A stretch of DNA of 64,000 nt from Nostoc sp. UHCC 0302. GTDB lineage: Bacteria > Cyanobacteriota > Cyanobacteriia > Cyanobacteriales > Nostocaceae. Shown here one piece after another: positions 1 through 10,076 of the stretch. A model generated the notes under the pieces. It ran no database searches. It saw only the letters and a program-made list of their open reading frames with translations, and was not told the origin of the DNA. The stretch's first letter is position 1. Each line of letters begins with the position of its first letter. The stretch covers positions 3,412,501 to 3,476,500 of the forward strand of contig NZ_CP151099.1 of the NCBI RefSeq assembly GCF_038096175.1. Reading direction: 5' to 3'. The position numbers and the translations under genes are program-made.

Positions 1-126
1 TTCACCATTCACAGCAATCAATATCTCCCAACCTGTATCCATTAATGTTTCAGATAGTACTTCCAAATTATTGGGATTATCATCCACAATCAAAATTACC
101 CCTGTCTCCATAACAGGTATATTCAT
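1..126 (-). CDS. Response regulator receiver domain (partial, runs off window)
   Basis: The reverse strand reads an open frame beginning [20 protein letters not shown] and continuing past the window edge. The 'ILIVDDNPNN' stretch is the acidic pocket of a CheY-like receiver domain. Its ATG overlaps the TGA of the upstream hybrid kinase gene (ATGA), so the two are probably translationally coupled and act in one phosphorelay. Only 42 residues are visible, so any output domain lies outside the window. Confidence 0.85.
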   Translation of the reverse strand, partial: MNIPVMETGVILIVDDNPNNLEVLSETLMDTGWEILIAVNGE

Positions 127-2852
127 TGTTCTTCTCCTCGATATGGTTGGATAAATTCCCTAATTTTTTCAATTTGAAAGCTTTTAGCAAGTTGCTCTAA
201 TTGTTCGGCAAATAGTATAAACTTCTCATCCAAAAGTTTCAATTTTTGGGCTTGCTCTCGAATGCCTTTGATATTACCTCTCATCGCCAACTCAAATAGT
301 TTCTCGATTTCTTCAGGTGGTGGAGAAATTAAGTAAGTATTTGATAGTGAGGAATCAGCAGAAATAACTTTTAGATTTTGGGTTTCCTTTACTCCTTCTT
401 GACTCTGGGGAAAATCATAAATCCACTCAAATTTTAAGTGCTTCTGTAACTTCTGAAACAATTCAGTAGCTTGCACTGGTTTAGGCAGAAATTCGTCGCC
501 TCCTACTTCTAAACTCTCATGCTGGTCAGATTCAAATACACTGGCAGATGAAACAATTATTGGTAAATTATCAAATGACAACATACGCAAGTTACGGATC
601 ATTTCTAAGCCATTCATGACTGGCATAAACAAGTCAGTGATAATTAAATCAGGTTTAAACTCGACTGTTTGAGCTAAGCCGTCTTGACCATTAGTTGCCT
701 CGGTTATTTCAAAACCAATATCACTTAATAAATTAACAATAATAGAACGGTTTTCCTCATTGTCATCTACAATCAAAACTTTCCGCTTATTGCCAGTAAT
801 CCCAACAATTGTACTTTCAGCAGTTACGATAGAACTATTTTTGTTATGGATAGTATTTAGTGTCCCATTTACAGGTTTTTCTGGTACAGTTTCATAAACC
901 CATTTAATTTGTAAATATTTTTCTAACTTCTGAAGTAAATCATCAGTGTGTACAGGTTTAGGTAGAAAATCATCTGCACCAACTCCTAAACTTTTGTGTT
1001 GATCAGATTCAAACACACTAGCAGATGAAACTATGATGATCAACTCCTGAAACTCCTCTTGCTGACGGAGGCGGCGTGTTAATTCAAAGCCATCCATTAC
1101 GGGCATTGTCAGGTCTGTAATGATTAAATCAGGTAGAAATTGCATAGCTTTATCTAAGCCTTCTTGGCCGTCACTTGCCTCTATAATTTCAAATCCAATT
1201 TCATCTAGTAGATTTATAACAACAGAACGGTTTTCCCACTTATCGTCCACAATTAAGATTTTCCTTTGACCAGTGGCAATTCCGACAATTTTGTCAGCAG
1301 ACATGACTCTAGCTGATTCCATCCAATCCACTGATTCTTGCAAATCCAAGTCAATCCAAAAAGTGCTGCCTTGACCTATTTCACTTTTTACTTGGATTGT
1401 ACTATCCATTAATTGCACAATTCGCTGACTAATAGCTAAACCTAATCCAGTACCTTCTGATTGCTTTTTAACCTCTCCGACTTGCTCAAATGGTAAAAAT
1501 ATTTTTGCTACTTGTTCTTGACTCATGCCAATTCCCGTATCGATGATTTGAAATCGAATTTTATGAATTGGTTTTTGATCACTTTCATTTACTAAGAATT
1601 GGTCAACAAAACTAATAGTAAATCTCACTCCTCCTTTCTCGGTAAATTTAATGGCATTACCTAGTAGATTAATTAAGACTTGTCGCAATCGTTTTTCATC
1701 TGCCCAAATGCCAATAGGTAGTTCTGAAGTTGGTTGGTAAATGAATGAAATGCCTTTTTGGTCAGCACGAATACGGCAAATTTCTACTACACTCTGGAGA
1801 AACGCTGGAAAATGAAAGTCACTTTTGTAAAGTTCCATTCTCTGGGCTTCTATTTTGGATAAATCTAGAATGTCGTTAATTAGTGTTAATAGGTGTGAAC
1901 CACATTGGTGAATAATTCTTAAGCCGTCTTGCTGTTTATCAGTTAAAGTTTTATCTCGTTGGAGAATTTGAGCATAACCCAGGATACCGTTAAGAGGAGT
2001 TCGTAACTCATGGCTCATGTTAGCTAAAAACTCACTTTTGGCACGATTTGCCGTATCGGCAAGTTCTTTTTTTAACTCTAGGGAGCGATAGGACTCAGCT
2101 AGAGTTCCTGCCATTCGGTTAAAAGCTTCTGCAAGTTCTTGAATTTCGTCTTCGGTGTGAATATTCAGGCGGTATTCTAAATTTCCATCTCCAATTTTTG
2201 CTGCTCCCTGTTGTAGCTTTTGAATCGAGCGAATTACTGGTAAAAGGATTAGCAATAACTGACCTACAAAAACTAGAAGAATGGACAAAAGCAGAATTTG
2301 TCTGGCAAGTTGAGTAGTCTGTTTAAAATTATTAAATTCTTGCTTCGCTAAAGTATCCTGTTGCTGAAGCTTTTGAGTTAATAACTTTAAGTAGAGTTCA
2401 ATATCGCGAGAAAAAGCGTTGATTACTCGAAAATCCTGTTGGGATTCAGCTAATTCTAAGGGCTTATCTGTGTTAGATTGATTAGTTAATTCGATTATTA
2501 GATTAGCAAGCAAGCTATGGCGATCGCTGATCTTGACTAACTCTGAATTTATTTCTGGCTTTAAATTTTTTAACTCAGCCAAATTTTTAGTAAATCCAGA
2601 TAGAGCTTCCTGATATTTCACTAGATTGGAAGCATCGCGTCTGAGCAAGATCATATCCTTAAGCGCGGCTACTTCGTTATTCAAAGAGACGTTTATTTGC
2701 AGGATAGTCGTCAAAGCCTGAGTAGTTTTTGCCTGGGTATCTTGTGATTTTTGTTCTGCTTGCCTGATAAAGAGGTCGCCTCCAATTTGGGTAGAGGCAA
2801 CCAATCCCAGAACGATCACAGAGGACCCAATACATTTGGTCGTTATCCGCAT
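123..2852 (-). CDS. Hybrid sensor histidine kinase with two receiver domains
   Basis: Inner-membrane hybrid kinase of 909 residues from the ATG at 2852, 13 bases after the stop of the binding-protein gene; an upstream ATG at 2945 would overlap that gene and is less likely. Visible domains: membrane segment about 8-22, a helical sensor region, second membrane segment about 187-207, HAMP, HisKA with phospho-acceptor H281 ([11 protein letters not shown]), HATPase with DTGIG about 438 and GTGLG about 467, receiver 1 about 530-650 with phospho-Asp D580, and receiver 2 with a matching [14 protein letters not shown] motif. A helical C-terminal extension follows. The periplasmic loop has no recognisable ligand-binding fold, so the PhnD-like protein encoded just upstream is a plausible ligand-binding partner (inference). 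The operon order is PhnD-like, kinase, response regulator. Confidence 0.9.
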   Translation of the reverse strand: MRITTKCIGSSVIVLGLVASTQIGGDLFIRQAEQKSQDTQAKTTQALTTILQINVSLNNEVAALKDMILLRRDASNLVKYQEALSGFTKNLAELKNLKPEINSELVKISDRHSLLANLIIELTNQSNTDKPLELAESQQDFRVINAFSRDIELYLKLLTQKLQQQDTLAKQEFNNFKQTTQLARQILLLSILLVFVGQLLLILLPVIRSIQKLQQGAAKIGDGNLEYRLNIHTEDEIQELAEAFNRMAGTLAESYRSLELKKELADTANRAKSEFLANMSHELRTPLNGILGYAQILQRDKTLTDKQQDGLRIIHQCGSHLLTLINDILDLSKIEAQRMELYKSDFHFPAFLQSVVEICRIRADQKGISFIYQPTSELPIGIWADEKRLRQVLINLLGNAIKFTEKGGVRFTISFVDQFLVNESDQKPIHKIRFQIIDTGIGMSQEQVAKIFLPFEQVGEVKKQSEGTGLGLAISQRIVQLMDSTIQVKSEIGQGSTFWIDLDLQESVDWMESARVMSADKIVGIATGQRKILIVDDKWENRSVVINLLDEIGFEIIEASDGQEGLDKAMQFLPDLIITDLTMPVMDGFELTRRLRQQEEFQELIIIVSSASVFESDQHKSLGVGADDFLPKPVHTDDLLQKLEKYLQIKWVYETVPEKPVNGTLNTIHNKNSSIVTAESTIVGITGNKRKVLIVDDNEENRSIIVNLLSDIGFEITEATNGQDGLAQTVEFKPDLIITDLFMPVMNGLEMIRNLRMLSFDNLPIIVSSASVFESDQHESLEVGGDEFLPKPVQATELFQKLQKHLKFEWIYDFPQSQEGVKETQNLKVISADSSLSNTYLISPPPEEIEKLFELAMRGNIKGIREQAQKLKLLDEKFILFAEQLEQLAKSFQIEKIREFIQPYRGEEQ

Positions 2853-2865
2853 ATCTTGGTTAGCC

Positions 2866-3828
2866 TCATTTGTTGGAAACTCGTTTTTGCAACTTTCTAA
2901 CGATGTCGTAATCTCCGTCTTGCACCAAAGTGTAGCCAACTCCAATACCGCCTGTAGGGTCTACAAGACCGGCTGGAGCGTCAATCAATGCCTTTTTCAA
3001 GTTATCTTTCAACTCGGTGGAGACTTTACTAGACGCAACAAGAGGCACGCTAGGAAGCGGGACAGATTCCCAGACAATTATGTATTTTTTGGGATCAATC
3101 TTCCCTTCATTGACTTGATCGGTATAAGAGCGGCGATCATCTGCGATCGCATCTACTTCTCCACTGACTAAAGCTTGTTTTGTTTTATCATGGCTGCCAG
3201 CGAAGATTACTGAGCTAAAGTCTCGTTCCGGATTAATACCTATTTCCTGAAAATGAACTGTTGGTACGACGTATCCAGATGTCGATAACTTGGTGACAAA
3301 AGCAAATCGCTTACCCTTCAAATCCTTGAGGGTTTTGATCCCACTTGTCTTGTTGGCAATAATTACAGCTGTGTACCAAGGTCGCTTTGTTTCTTTATTA
3401 ATCTGAGCAACCAATGGCTCAACATTAGGATCGCGGCGATGAGCTTCGATATAACTGGTAGGTGCAAGGTAGGCAATGTCCACCTTTTTTTTAACCAATA
3501 AATCAATTGCTGTTTCGTAGTCTTTAGTAATTTCAAATTTAAAGGGTCGTTTTAGTGCCTTAGACAAATAGTCAGCCAAAGGTTCGAGTTTCTTTTCTTG
3601 TTCGGCTGAAACCTGCCAGGGAATCACCGCCATTGTAATGGTTGCTTGTTCTTCTCCGGTGGTCGTGCTAGCAGGCGACTGAGCAGTATTTGGTTGAGTT
3701 GCAGATGAACTTTCACGAGTTGGAGTACAGGCCATGCCAAATATGGCGATCGCTAATACTGAAGTAAAAAAAGTAGTCTTTCTACCAAAAATATTGGTTA
3801 CAACTTTGTAAAAAAGTTGCTGGTGCAT
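2866..3828 (-). CDS. PhnD-like phosphate/phosphite/phosphonate-binding lipoprotein, probable kinase partner
   Basis: A 320-residue periplasmic binding protein of the PhnD family. The ATG at 3828 is chosen because the hydrophobic signal (FFTSVLAIAIFGMAC) follows it at normal distance; the longer frame to 3942 adds an atypical extension. The Cys after 'FGMA' suggests lipidation, although the lipobox is weak. Family features include 'AVIPWQVSAEQEKKLEPLADYL', 'KKVDIAYLAPTSYIEAHR' and 'GSHDKTKQALVSGEVDA'. No permease or ATPase is adjacent on this strand; the next genes are a histidine kinase and a response regulator, so a sensing role is more likely than transport. A second PhnD homologue that does belong to a transporter lies at 5975-6910. 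Confidence 0.85.
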   Translation of the reverse strand: MHQQLFYKVVTNIFGRKTTFFTSVLAIAIFGMACTPTRESSSATQPNTAQSPASTTTGEEQATITMAVIPWQVSAEQEKKLEPLADYLSKALKRPFKFEITKDYETAIDLLVKKKVDIAYLAPTSYIEAHRRDPNVEPLVAQINKETKRPWYTAVIIANKTSGIKTLKDLKGKRFAFVTKLSTSGYVVPTVHFQEIGINPERDFSSVIFAGSHDKTKQALVSGEVDAIADDRRSYTDQVNEGKIDPKKYIIVWESVPLPSVPLVASSKVSTELKDNLKKALIDAPAGLVDPTGGIGVGYTLVQDGDYDIVRKLQKRVSNK

Positions 3829-4327
3829 GGTTTTTATCCTTTTGGAGCCTGTTCTGTTCAGAGAGGTTTCACATTTATTAATCCCAAAATGGTGTACATT
3901 CTCCCACTTGAAAAGTAAATAGCCATCATGAACTACATACACCAGAACACATCAACAAGGGATTGGGGATTATAGACTAGTATTTTTTACTTAGCACTGG
4001 CTAAACTTCCCGCTACCGCTTACAGCACTCAGGACCCAAATTAAATTAGCGATCGCTCAGTGTTTTTCACACTACTGGTAAATGGAGAAGCGTTATGCGA
4101 TTCTGTTGGAAAATCATTTTAATTCCTTTCTTCTGAAGGCGTTAATTATTCTTACCATCTCAAAACAAACGTAAAGTCAAGATTGCTGAATTTTGGCTTT
4201 TGAATTCTTCTTCAATGATATTGAGATTGCCTAATAGGAATTACTTCTGTTAAACCAATACGGTGTATATTACAATACAATTCTTAAAAAGATAAGCCAA
4301 CTTGAAACCCTGATTATAGAAACCAGC
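3829..4327. other. Divergent intergenic region
   Basis: About 500 bases between the PhnD-like gene (minus) and the methyltransferase gene (plus), AT-rich and without a convincing open frame. It must hold the promoters of both flanking genes. A TATATT followed by TACAATACAAT around 4265-4283 is a reasonable -10-like element for the plus-strand gene. No clear tandem Pho box was seen. Confidence 0.4.
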
Positions 4328-4975
4328 ATGACTGAAACCACAGTTCGCAAACAGTACAACCAATTAGCCGCCGTTTACGATCTACGTTGGAGAAATTATA
4401 TAGTTAACACACTGTCTTTCCTTAAAACCTGGGTAGAAATATCACCAACAGATACTGTACTTGATATTGCGTGTGGTACTGGTGAGTTTGAACGTTTACT
4501 ACTAACTGAGTATTCATCGCAACAAATTGTCGGTATAGATATTTCAGAGGAAATGCTGGCGATGTCTACGACGGGCTACGCCTACGCTAAACTCAAATTT
4601 AGTGCTTATCCTCAAGTATCATTTCAGACGGCAAGTGCATCAAGGTTGCCATTTGGTAGTAATAGTTTTGATGTGATTGTGTCTGCTAATTCATTTCATT
4701 ATTTTGATGAGCCACTTGTTGTATTAAAAGAGATGAGACGTGTCTTAAAGGCTGATGGTAAAGTCATTATTCTAGATTGGTGTAAAGATTATTTAGTTTG
4801 TAAAATCTGTGATTTAGTACTTAAGGTTTTTGATCCGGCTTATAAGCAGTGTTATACCCAAAATCAGTTTCACTACCTGCTTAATGATGAAAATTTTATG
4901 GTTTGTCGTGCGACCAAAATTCGCTTTGGTGTTGTATGGGGATTGATGGTAGCTACAGCTAAAGTCAAAACTTAA
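4328..4975 (+). CDS. SAM-dependent class I methyltransferase
   Basis: A 215-residue Rossmann-fold methyltransferase of the UbiE/Methyltransf_11 type. Motif I is 'VLDIACGTGEFERLL', the acidic residue ending strand 2 lies in 'IVGIDISEEML', and motif IV/post motifs are 'FDVIVSANSFHYFDEP' and 'RRVLKADGKVIILDW'. The substrate cannot be named. A short peptide STTGYAYAKL at about residues 79-88 is encoded by a stretch ('acgggctacgcctacgct') of the kind scattered through Nostoc genomes and looks like an in-frame repeat insertion between two conserved helices. It sits between the phosphonate-sensor operon and ptxA, but nothing ties it to phosphorus metabolism. Confidence 0.8.
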   Translation: MTETTVRKQYNQLAAVYDLRWRNYIVNTLSFLKTWVEISPTDTVLDIACGTGEFERLLLTEYSSQQIVGIDISEEMLAMSTTGYAYAKLKFSAYPQVSFQTASASRLPFGSNSFDVIVSANSFHYFDEPLVVLKEMRRVLKADGKVIILDWCKDYLVCKICDLVLKVFDPAYKQCYTQNQFHYLLNDENFMVCRATKIRFGVVWGLMVATAKVKT

Positions 4976-5121
4976 ACCAATTTTCTATAACAATATAGGA
5001 CTAATAATTGATTGCTGAAAAAGCCCGGTACATATCGAAAAGCCTAATTCCTTATTCCCGACTCCCCGCCCACGTAGATAATTTCAAAAATCAAATACGA
5101 TTCCTATAGTTGACTATAAAG

Positions 5122-5140
5122 TTTAGGTTTTGTCCCTAAA
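5122..5140. promoter_or_regulatory. Short inverted repeat upstream of ptxA
   Basis: TTTAGG and CCTAAA form a perfect 6-base inverted repeat separated by 7 bases, ending 14 bases before the ptxA ATG. It could be an operator or a weak 5'-leader hairpin. It is not the tandem Pho-box pattern expected for a PhoB-type site. Confidence 0.2.
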
Positions 5141-5153
5141 ATGGCTAGGAAAT

Positions 5154-5927
5154 ATGATTCAGCTTGACCACTTAAGTGTGACTTATAAAGGCGGAGTAGT
5201 AGGAATTAAACCTATTTCTCTTAGCTTTATCAAAGGGCAATTCACTGTTATTTTGGGAGCATCTGGTTCTGGTAAATCAACTTTACTGCGCTGTCTTAAC
5301 TATCTTAATCGCCCTACAACTGGTACTGTGATAGTTGAAGGATTAGGAAATCTACATAATTGTAAGGTGTTGTATGAACATCGCAAGCGCACAGGGATGA
5401 TTTTTCAGCAGCATCAACTTATTAGTCGGCAAACGGCTCTTGGGAATGTATTAGTGGGTCGTTTAGCGTACCATTCAACACTCCGAAGTTTCTTTCCTTT
5501 GCCCAAAGCAGATCAGTATATTGCTTTAGAATGTTTAGACCGGGTTGGGCTTTTGCATAAAGCTTTAACACGAGTGGATGCTCTTAGCGGAGGTCAACAG
5601 CAACGAGTTGGTATCGCACGCGCCTTAGCACAAAAACCACAATTGATTTTGGCCGATGAGCCTGTTGCTAGTCTCGATCCTACTAGCGCTCATAAAGTCC
5701 TCTCATTTCTGCGTCAGACTTGTCAAGAAGATGGAATTTCCGCAATCCTCAGTCTGCACCAGATCGATCTCGCAAGAATTTACGCGGATCGAATTATTGG
5801 GTTATCTCAGGGAACGGTTGCCTTAGATGGTAAGCCAGCAGATATCAGTAGCTACGAATTAAAGCAACTTTATAGTGACAAAGATAGTCCTCACGATCAA
5901 GGCTTTGAGGAAACTATTAATTCCTGA
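5154..5927 (+). CDS. ptxA: Phosphite/phosphonate ABC transporter ATPase
   Basis: A 257-residue ATPase energising import of phosphite-like anions. The ATG at 5154 has an AGGA motif just upstream and starts the usual 'MIQLDHLSVTY'; an open TTG at 5130 has less support. Walker A GASGSGKST, Q-loop 'MIFQQHQLI', signature LSGGQQQRVGIARAL, Walker B LILADEP and the switch His in 'LSLHQIDLA' are all intact. It matches the PhnC/PtxA family. It heads a same-strand set with a binding protein, a permease and phosphite dehydrogenase, which supports the ptx name over phn. Confidence 0.9.
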   Translation: MIQLDHLSVTYKGGVVGIKPISLSFIKGQFTVILGASGSGKSTLLRCLNYLNRPTTGTVIVEGLGNLHNCKVLYEHRKRTGMIFQQHQLISRQTALGNVLVGRLAYHSTLRSFFPLPKADQYIALECLDRVGLLHKALTRVDALSGGQQQRVGIARALAQKPQLILADEPVASLDPTSAHKVLSFLRQTCQEDGISAILSLHQIDLARIYADRIIGLSQGTVALDGKPADISSYELKQLYSDKDSPHDQGFEETINS

Positions 5928-5959
5928 TGGCTAAATTTCCTGTACTGTTTTTATATTAA

Positions 5960-6910
<951 letters not shown>

Positions 6911-7110
6911 TTTATAAGAAGAATTCAGAACTCAGGTGGTCACTGAGCTTAGTCGAAGTGAATCAGAATTCAGTATGAATTCTGTTTTTACTCACTACTT
7001 TGTTATAAATAGTTTTCTTGATTGAAACTCTATCCCTTTATGAGTAGAGTATTCTGAATTCTGAATTCTGAATTCTGTATTCTGATATTTTGAATTTGGA
7101 GCGAAGCGAC
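6911..7110. repeat. Repeat-rich spacer between ptxB and ptxC
   Basis: Contains a dispersed cyanobacterial repeat ('cactgagcttagtcgaagtg' type at about 6940-6960) and a heptamer array of TTCTGAA units at about 7052-7085. Similar 'gaattcag' and 'actgagtttcgactgcgc' words occur near 61250. No gene is present. The spacer could weaken coupling between ptxB and ptxC or act as an mRNA structure. Confidence 0.6.
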
Positions 7111-7923
7111 GTGACACTTCCTAATTCCCAACCAGCTTTTGATCACCTACTGAAACAACAACGGCGGCAATGGTATCGAACGATAGTAACCTGGGCGATC
7201 GCACTTTTGGCCATAGCTATATGTTGCTTTCTGGTTGGGCTTTGGGACGAGAAACGGCTTTCGGATGGGATTCCCAGTATCTTAAACTTGCTGCATCAAA
7301 TGCTGCCTCCAGATTTTAGTGATGCCCGAAACTGGGTCAAACCTTTATTTGATACGCTGGCGATGAGCGTTGCAGGCACAGCGATCGCTATTGTCTTCTC
7401 GATGCCTTTATCTTTATTAGCGGCTCATAATACAACTCCCCATCCCTTGCTATTTCAAGTTTCACGGCTGATTCTCAACGGCTTGCGCTCTGTGCCAGAG
7501 CTAATTATGGGTATTATCTTTGTAGCAGCTGTTGGCTTTGGGGCATTACCCGGAACCTTGGCGGTGGGATTTCACTCGATTGGCATGGTCGGCAAATTCT
7601 TTGCAGAATATATTGAACTGGTCAACGAAGCACCACTAGAAGCAGCAAGGGCTGCTGGAGCCAACAAGGTGCAAGTGATCTATCACGGAATTTTGCCGCA
7701 GGTATTACCACAAATGATGGATCTGACCCTTTATCGATGGGAATATAATTTTCGTGCCTCCACGGTTATGGGAGCAGTAGGGGCTGGTGGCATCGGGTTT
7801 GAGCTAATTGGCGCACTTCGCCTGATCAATTATCGGGAAGTTTCAGCAGTGTTGCTAGTAATTTTGTTTATGGTCATTCTGGTTGATGGTTTTAGTAGTT
7901 ATCTTAGAAAACGTTTAGTTTAG
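7111..7923 (+). CDS. ptxC: Phosphite/phosphonate ABC transporter permease
   Basis: A 270-residue inner-membrane permease of the PhnE/PtxC family. The GTG at 7111 is preferred because GGAG lies about 9 bases upstream; a TTG at 7090 in the same frame is the alternative. Several membrane segments are visible (for example 'WAIALLAIAICCFLVGLW', 'MSVAGTAIAIVFSMPLSLLAA', 'SAVLLVILFMVILVDGF'). The cytoplasmic EAA loop reads 'EAARAAGANKVQVIYHGILP', the contact for the PtxA ATPase. It lies between ptxB and ptxD on the same strand. Confidence 0.88.
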   Translation: MTLPNSQPAFDHLLKQQRRQWYRTIVTWAIALLAIAICCFLVGLWDEKRLSDGIPSILNLLHQMLPPDFSDARNWVKPLFDTLAMSVAGTAIAIVFSMPLSLLAAHNTTPHPLLFQVSRLILNGLRSVPELIMGIIFVAAVGFGALPGTLAVGFHSIGMVGKFFAEYIELVNEAPLEAARAAGANKVQVIYHGILPQVLPQMMDLTLYRWEYNFRASTVMGAVGAGGIGFELIGALRLINYREVSAVLLVILFMVILVDGFSSYLRKRLV

Positions 7924-8026
7924 TACAGCACGGCATAAATAAACCACTCATTCCAAATTAACAAAAGGCTTATGCTGTATTCATTTTTAATTTTTAATTC
8001 CGCTTTGCGGTACTAGGAGGTTGCTG

Positions 8027-9019
8027 ATGAAACCCAAAGTTGTTATTACCCACTGGGTTCACTCGGAAATTATTACAAACTTAAGTGAGTATTGTGAGGT
8101 CGTTGCAAATCCAACTAGAGAGACTTTACCGCTTGAAGAAATTCTCAAGTTGGCGCAGGATGCTGAAGCTTTGATGGTTTTTATGCCAGATCGAATCGAT
8201 GAGGCGTTTCTGAAAGCTTGTCCAAAATTGAAGATTATCGCCGGAGCATTGAAGGGTTACGATAACTTTGATGTTGATGCCTGCACTCGTCAAGGTATTT
8301 GGTTCACTATCGTACCTAGTTTGTTGGCTGTGCCAACAGCTGAGTTGACCATTGGACTGATTATCGGATTAGCCCGTCAGATGTTGCCAGGCGATCGCTT
8401 GATTCGTCAAGGCACGTTTGCAGGTTGGCGACCCCATCTATACGGTATGGGATTAGCAAACCGGACACTGGGAATCGTTGGTATGGGCAGTCTAGGGCAA
8501 GCCCTCGCTCAACGGCTTTCCAGTTTTGAAATGAACTTGATTTACACCGATGCGATACCTTTACCCAAGGAAAAAGTAGCCGCTTGGTGCTTGTCACAGG
8601 TTTCCCTAGATACGCTATTGGCAACCAGTGATTTTGTTGTCCTAATGGTTCCTCTGCAACCAGAAACCTTTCATCTGATAAATGAAACATCTTTAGCACG
8701 TATGAAACCAGGGAGTTTCTTAATCAATCCGTGTCGCGGTTCAGTAGTTGATGAACAAGCGGTGAGTGATGCTTTAGCCTCTGGACATTTAGCAGGTTAT
8801 GCAGCTGATGTCTTTGAACTAGAAGATTGGGCCCGGAGCGATCGCCCGTCGAAAATTCCTCCATCTTTGTTAGAGAAACAAGACAAAACCTTTTTTACTC
8901 CCCATTTAGGATCGGCGGTGGATGATTTACGATATGACATCGCTATAGAAGCATCTCAAAATATTTTACAAGCCTTACAAGGTCATTCTCCTCAAGGAGC
9001 AATCAATTGTCCAAGTTAA
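8027..9019 (+). CDS. ptxD: Phosphite dehydrogenase (NAD-dependent phosphonate dehydrogenase)
   Basis: Oxidises phosphite to phosphate with reduction of NAD+. The 330-residue protein begins at ATG 8027, six bases after a perfect AGGAGG. It follows the D-2-hydroxyacid dehydrogenase layout: Rossmann motif GMGSLG at 152-157, and catalytic R237 (PCRGSVVDE), E266 ([10 protein letters not shown]) and H293 (TPHLGSAV). The segments '[14 protein letters not shown]', '[10 protein letters not shown]' and '[12 protein letters not shown]' match characterised PtxD proteins closely, separating it from ordinary glycerate or lactate dehydrogenases. Together with ptxABC it should let the cell use phosphite as sole phosphorus source (inference). 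Confidence 0.93.
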   Translation: MKPKVVITHWVHSEIITNLSEYCEVVANPTRETLPLEEILKLAQDAEALMVFMPDRIDEAFLKACPKLKIIAGALKGYDNFDVDACTRQGIWFTIVPSLLAVPTAELTIGLIIGLARQMLPGDRLIRQGTFAGWRPHLYGMGLANRTLGIVGMGSLGQALAQRLSSFEMNLIYTDAIPLPKEKVAAWCLSQVSLDTLLATSDFVVLMVPLQPETFHLINETSLARMKPGSFLINPCRGSVVDEQAVSDALASGHLAGYAADVFELEDWARSDRPSKIPPSLLEKQDKTFFTPHLGSAVDDLRYDIAIEASQNILQALQGHSPQGAINCPS

Positions 9020-9062
9020 AATTAGTAAATTGGAGAATACTTAAGCAATAAAGACTACAATT

Positions 9063-9248
9063 TTGATGAAAAAACTAGAATCAATGGGTTTTAACTTTAA
9101 CTTAGTACTGACAGATAGTTTATATGGTGAGCAGCGCGTTGGGCAGCTTTGCCGACTTGAAGCGACTGCGAACCCGCAGGGTGAAAGTGGTAAGAACTTC
9201 ATAGCTTTATTAGATGAACTCAAGAGTTATCAAAAGAACAACTGGTAG
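9063..9248 (+). pseudogene. Transposase remnant (IS701/IS4-like)
   Basis: Sixty codons beginning MMKKLESMGFNFNLVLTDSLYGE, the stretch around a catalytic Asp seen in cyanobacterial IS701/IS4-type transposases. The following 'RVGQLCRLEATANPQGESG' is encoded by a dispersed repeat ('gggcagctttgccgacttgaagcgactgcgaacccg' type), and the native frame seems to resume at 'NFIALLDELKS'. Both ends are missing, so it is non-functional. Confidence 0.55.
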
Positions 9249-9505
9249 AAATAATTATTGAGCAGAACAAGGTAATACGTGAATTACAGAAAATCATCTT
9301 AGAACTACAGCAAGAAGTAGAACGTTTAAAAGTCAGCAGAGATTTAGATAGCAAGACTTCATCGAAACCACCATCTAGGGACATTCTGAAAAAGAGCAAA
9401 AACAAAGAAGTACCACCCCAAGAAGAATCCTTACATCCTAAAAGAAAACCAGGCTGTCCCAGATTCATCTTATTTGACGCAACGAGGTGGAACTTTTCTA
9501 TTTGA
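9218..9505 (+). pseudogene. IS66-type transposase N-terminal fragment
   Basis: An open frame without a start codon encodes an acidic coiled coil ('EQNKVIRELQKIILELQQEV') followed by 'SSKPPSRD' and 'KRKPGCPR', the hallmark N-terminal linker of IS66-family (or DUF6444) transposases. It ends abruptly and merges with an unrelated peroxiredoxin-like tail. No catalytic domain is present. Confidence 0.55.
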
Positions 9506-9575
9506 TGAAGAAGGACAATTAATTTACGAACATCGCGATCGCGGTATTCTGGCTCGTTGGCTTTGGGTCATTTGA
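9462..9575 (+). pseudogene. C-terminal fragment of a peroxiredoxin-like (AhpC/TSA) protein
   Basis: The frame reads DSSYLTQRGGTFLFDEEGQL followed by IYEHRDRGIL and then stop. This 'GGTF.FD..G...YEHRD.GIL' pattern is the end of cyanobacterial AhpC/TSA-type thioredoxin-fold proteins. The catalytic cysteine region is absent. It overlaps the IS66-like scrap in another frame, so the junction is a deletion scar. Confidence 0.4.
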
Positions 9576-9813
9576 ACGACGCGATCGCTCCCAACGTGAG
9601 GGGCGTAATCCCAAAACGAATGAGCCAATGACTATCCCAGCTACCAAAGTTCCTGCGTTTTCTCCTGGGAAGCTGTTCAAAGAAAAAGTAGCACCATAGA
9701 TGCGTTGGCTTTACCACTAGCAATCGAATCACTGCAAAGCTGTAGCGTTCGCCTTTGGCGTTGGCGCAGCCATCGCTCTTATAAAGGCAGCGTGGGGCAA
9801 TGACAGGGGGAAC

Positions 9814-10076
9814 GTGAGTGTTGGCTTGCAGATGTTATGGAAGCGCAGTCGCTCTGTGCCTTGCTACCTTAGTGAAATGTTTGGAGAAGCACTCGATAGC
9901 GTAGCAGACTTTTTCTATGAGTTGTTAGACTGCTCCATCCACCAACTTCAACCTGAGACTCAAAACATTGTGGCAGAACCGCTAATGGGTGTGCCACCAG
10001 AGCGATCGCATGGTTTCAAAACCGTTGAGGACTACGGCAAGTTTTTCGCAGATATAGGAATGCGCCCTCATCATTA
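9814..10076 (+). pseudogene. Nitric oxide synthase remnant, part 1: globin-like N-terminal domain
   Basis: Encodes a globin-like segment (FYELLDCSIHQLQPETQN, then GFKTVEDYGKFFADIGMRPH) interrupted by the IS at 10077. Removing the 1135-bp element and one TA copy joins it in frame with part 2, giving 'GMRPHHYWVKARQVWMDYLS', and 9814 to 12570 then forms 540 codons. The GTG at 9814 is only the first possible start. The frame stays open upstream (AIALIKAAWGNDRGN), and another frame at 9702-9740 reads ALALPLAIESLQS, like a globin A helix, so the true 5' end seems frameshifted by a repeat at about 9741-9775. Confidence 0.6.

Noticed and set aside
8361-8699. Minus-strand open frame inside ptxD
   Set aside because: It overlaps the catalytic core of a clearly conserved gene in another frame and has no recognisable features.
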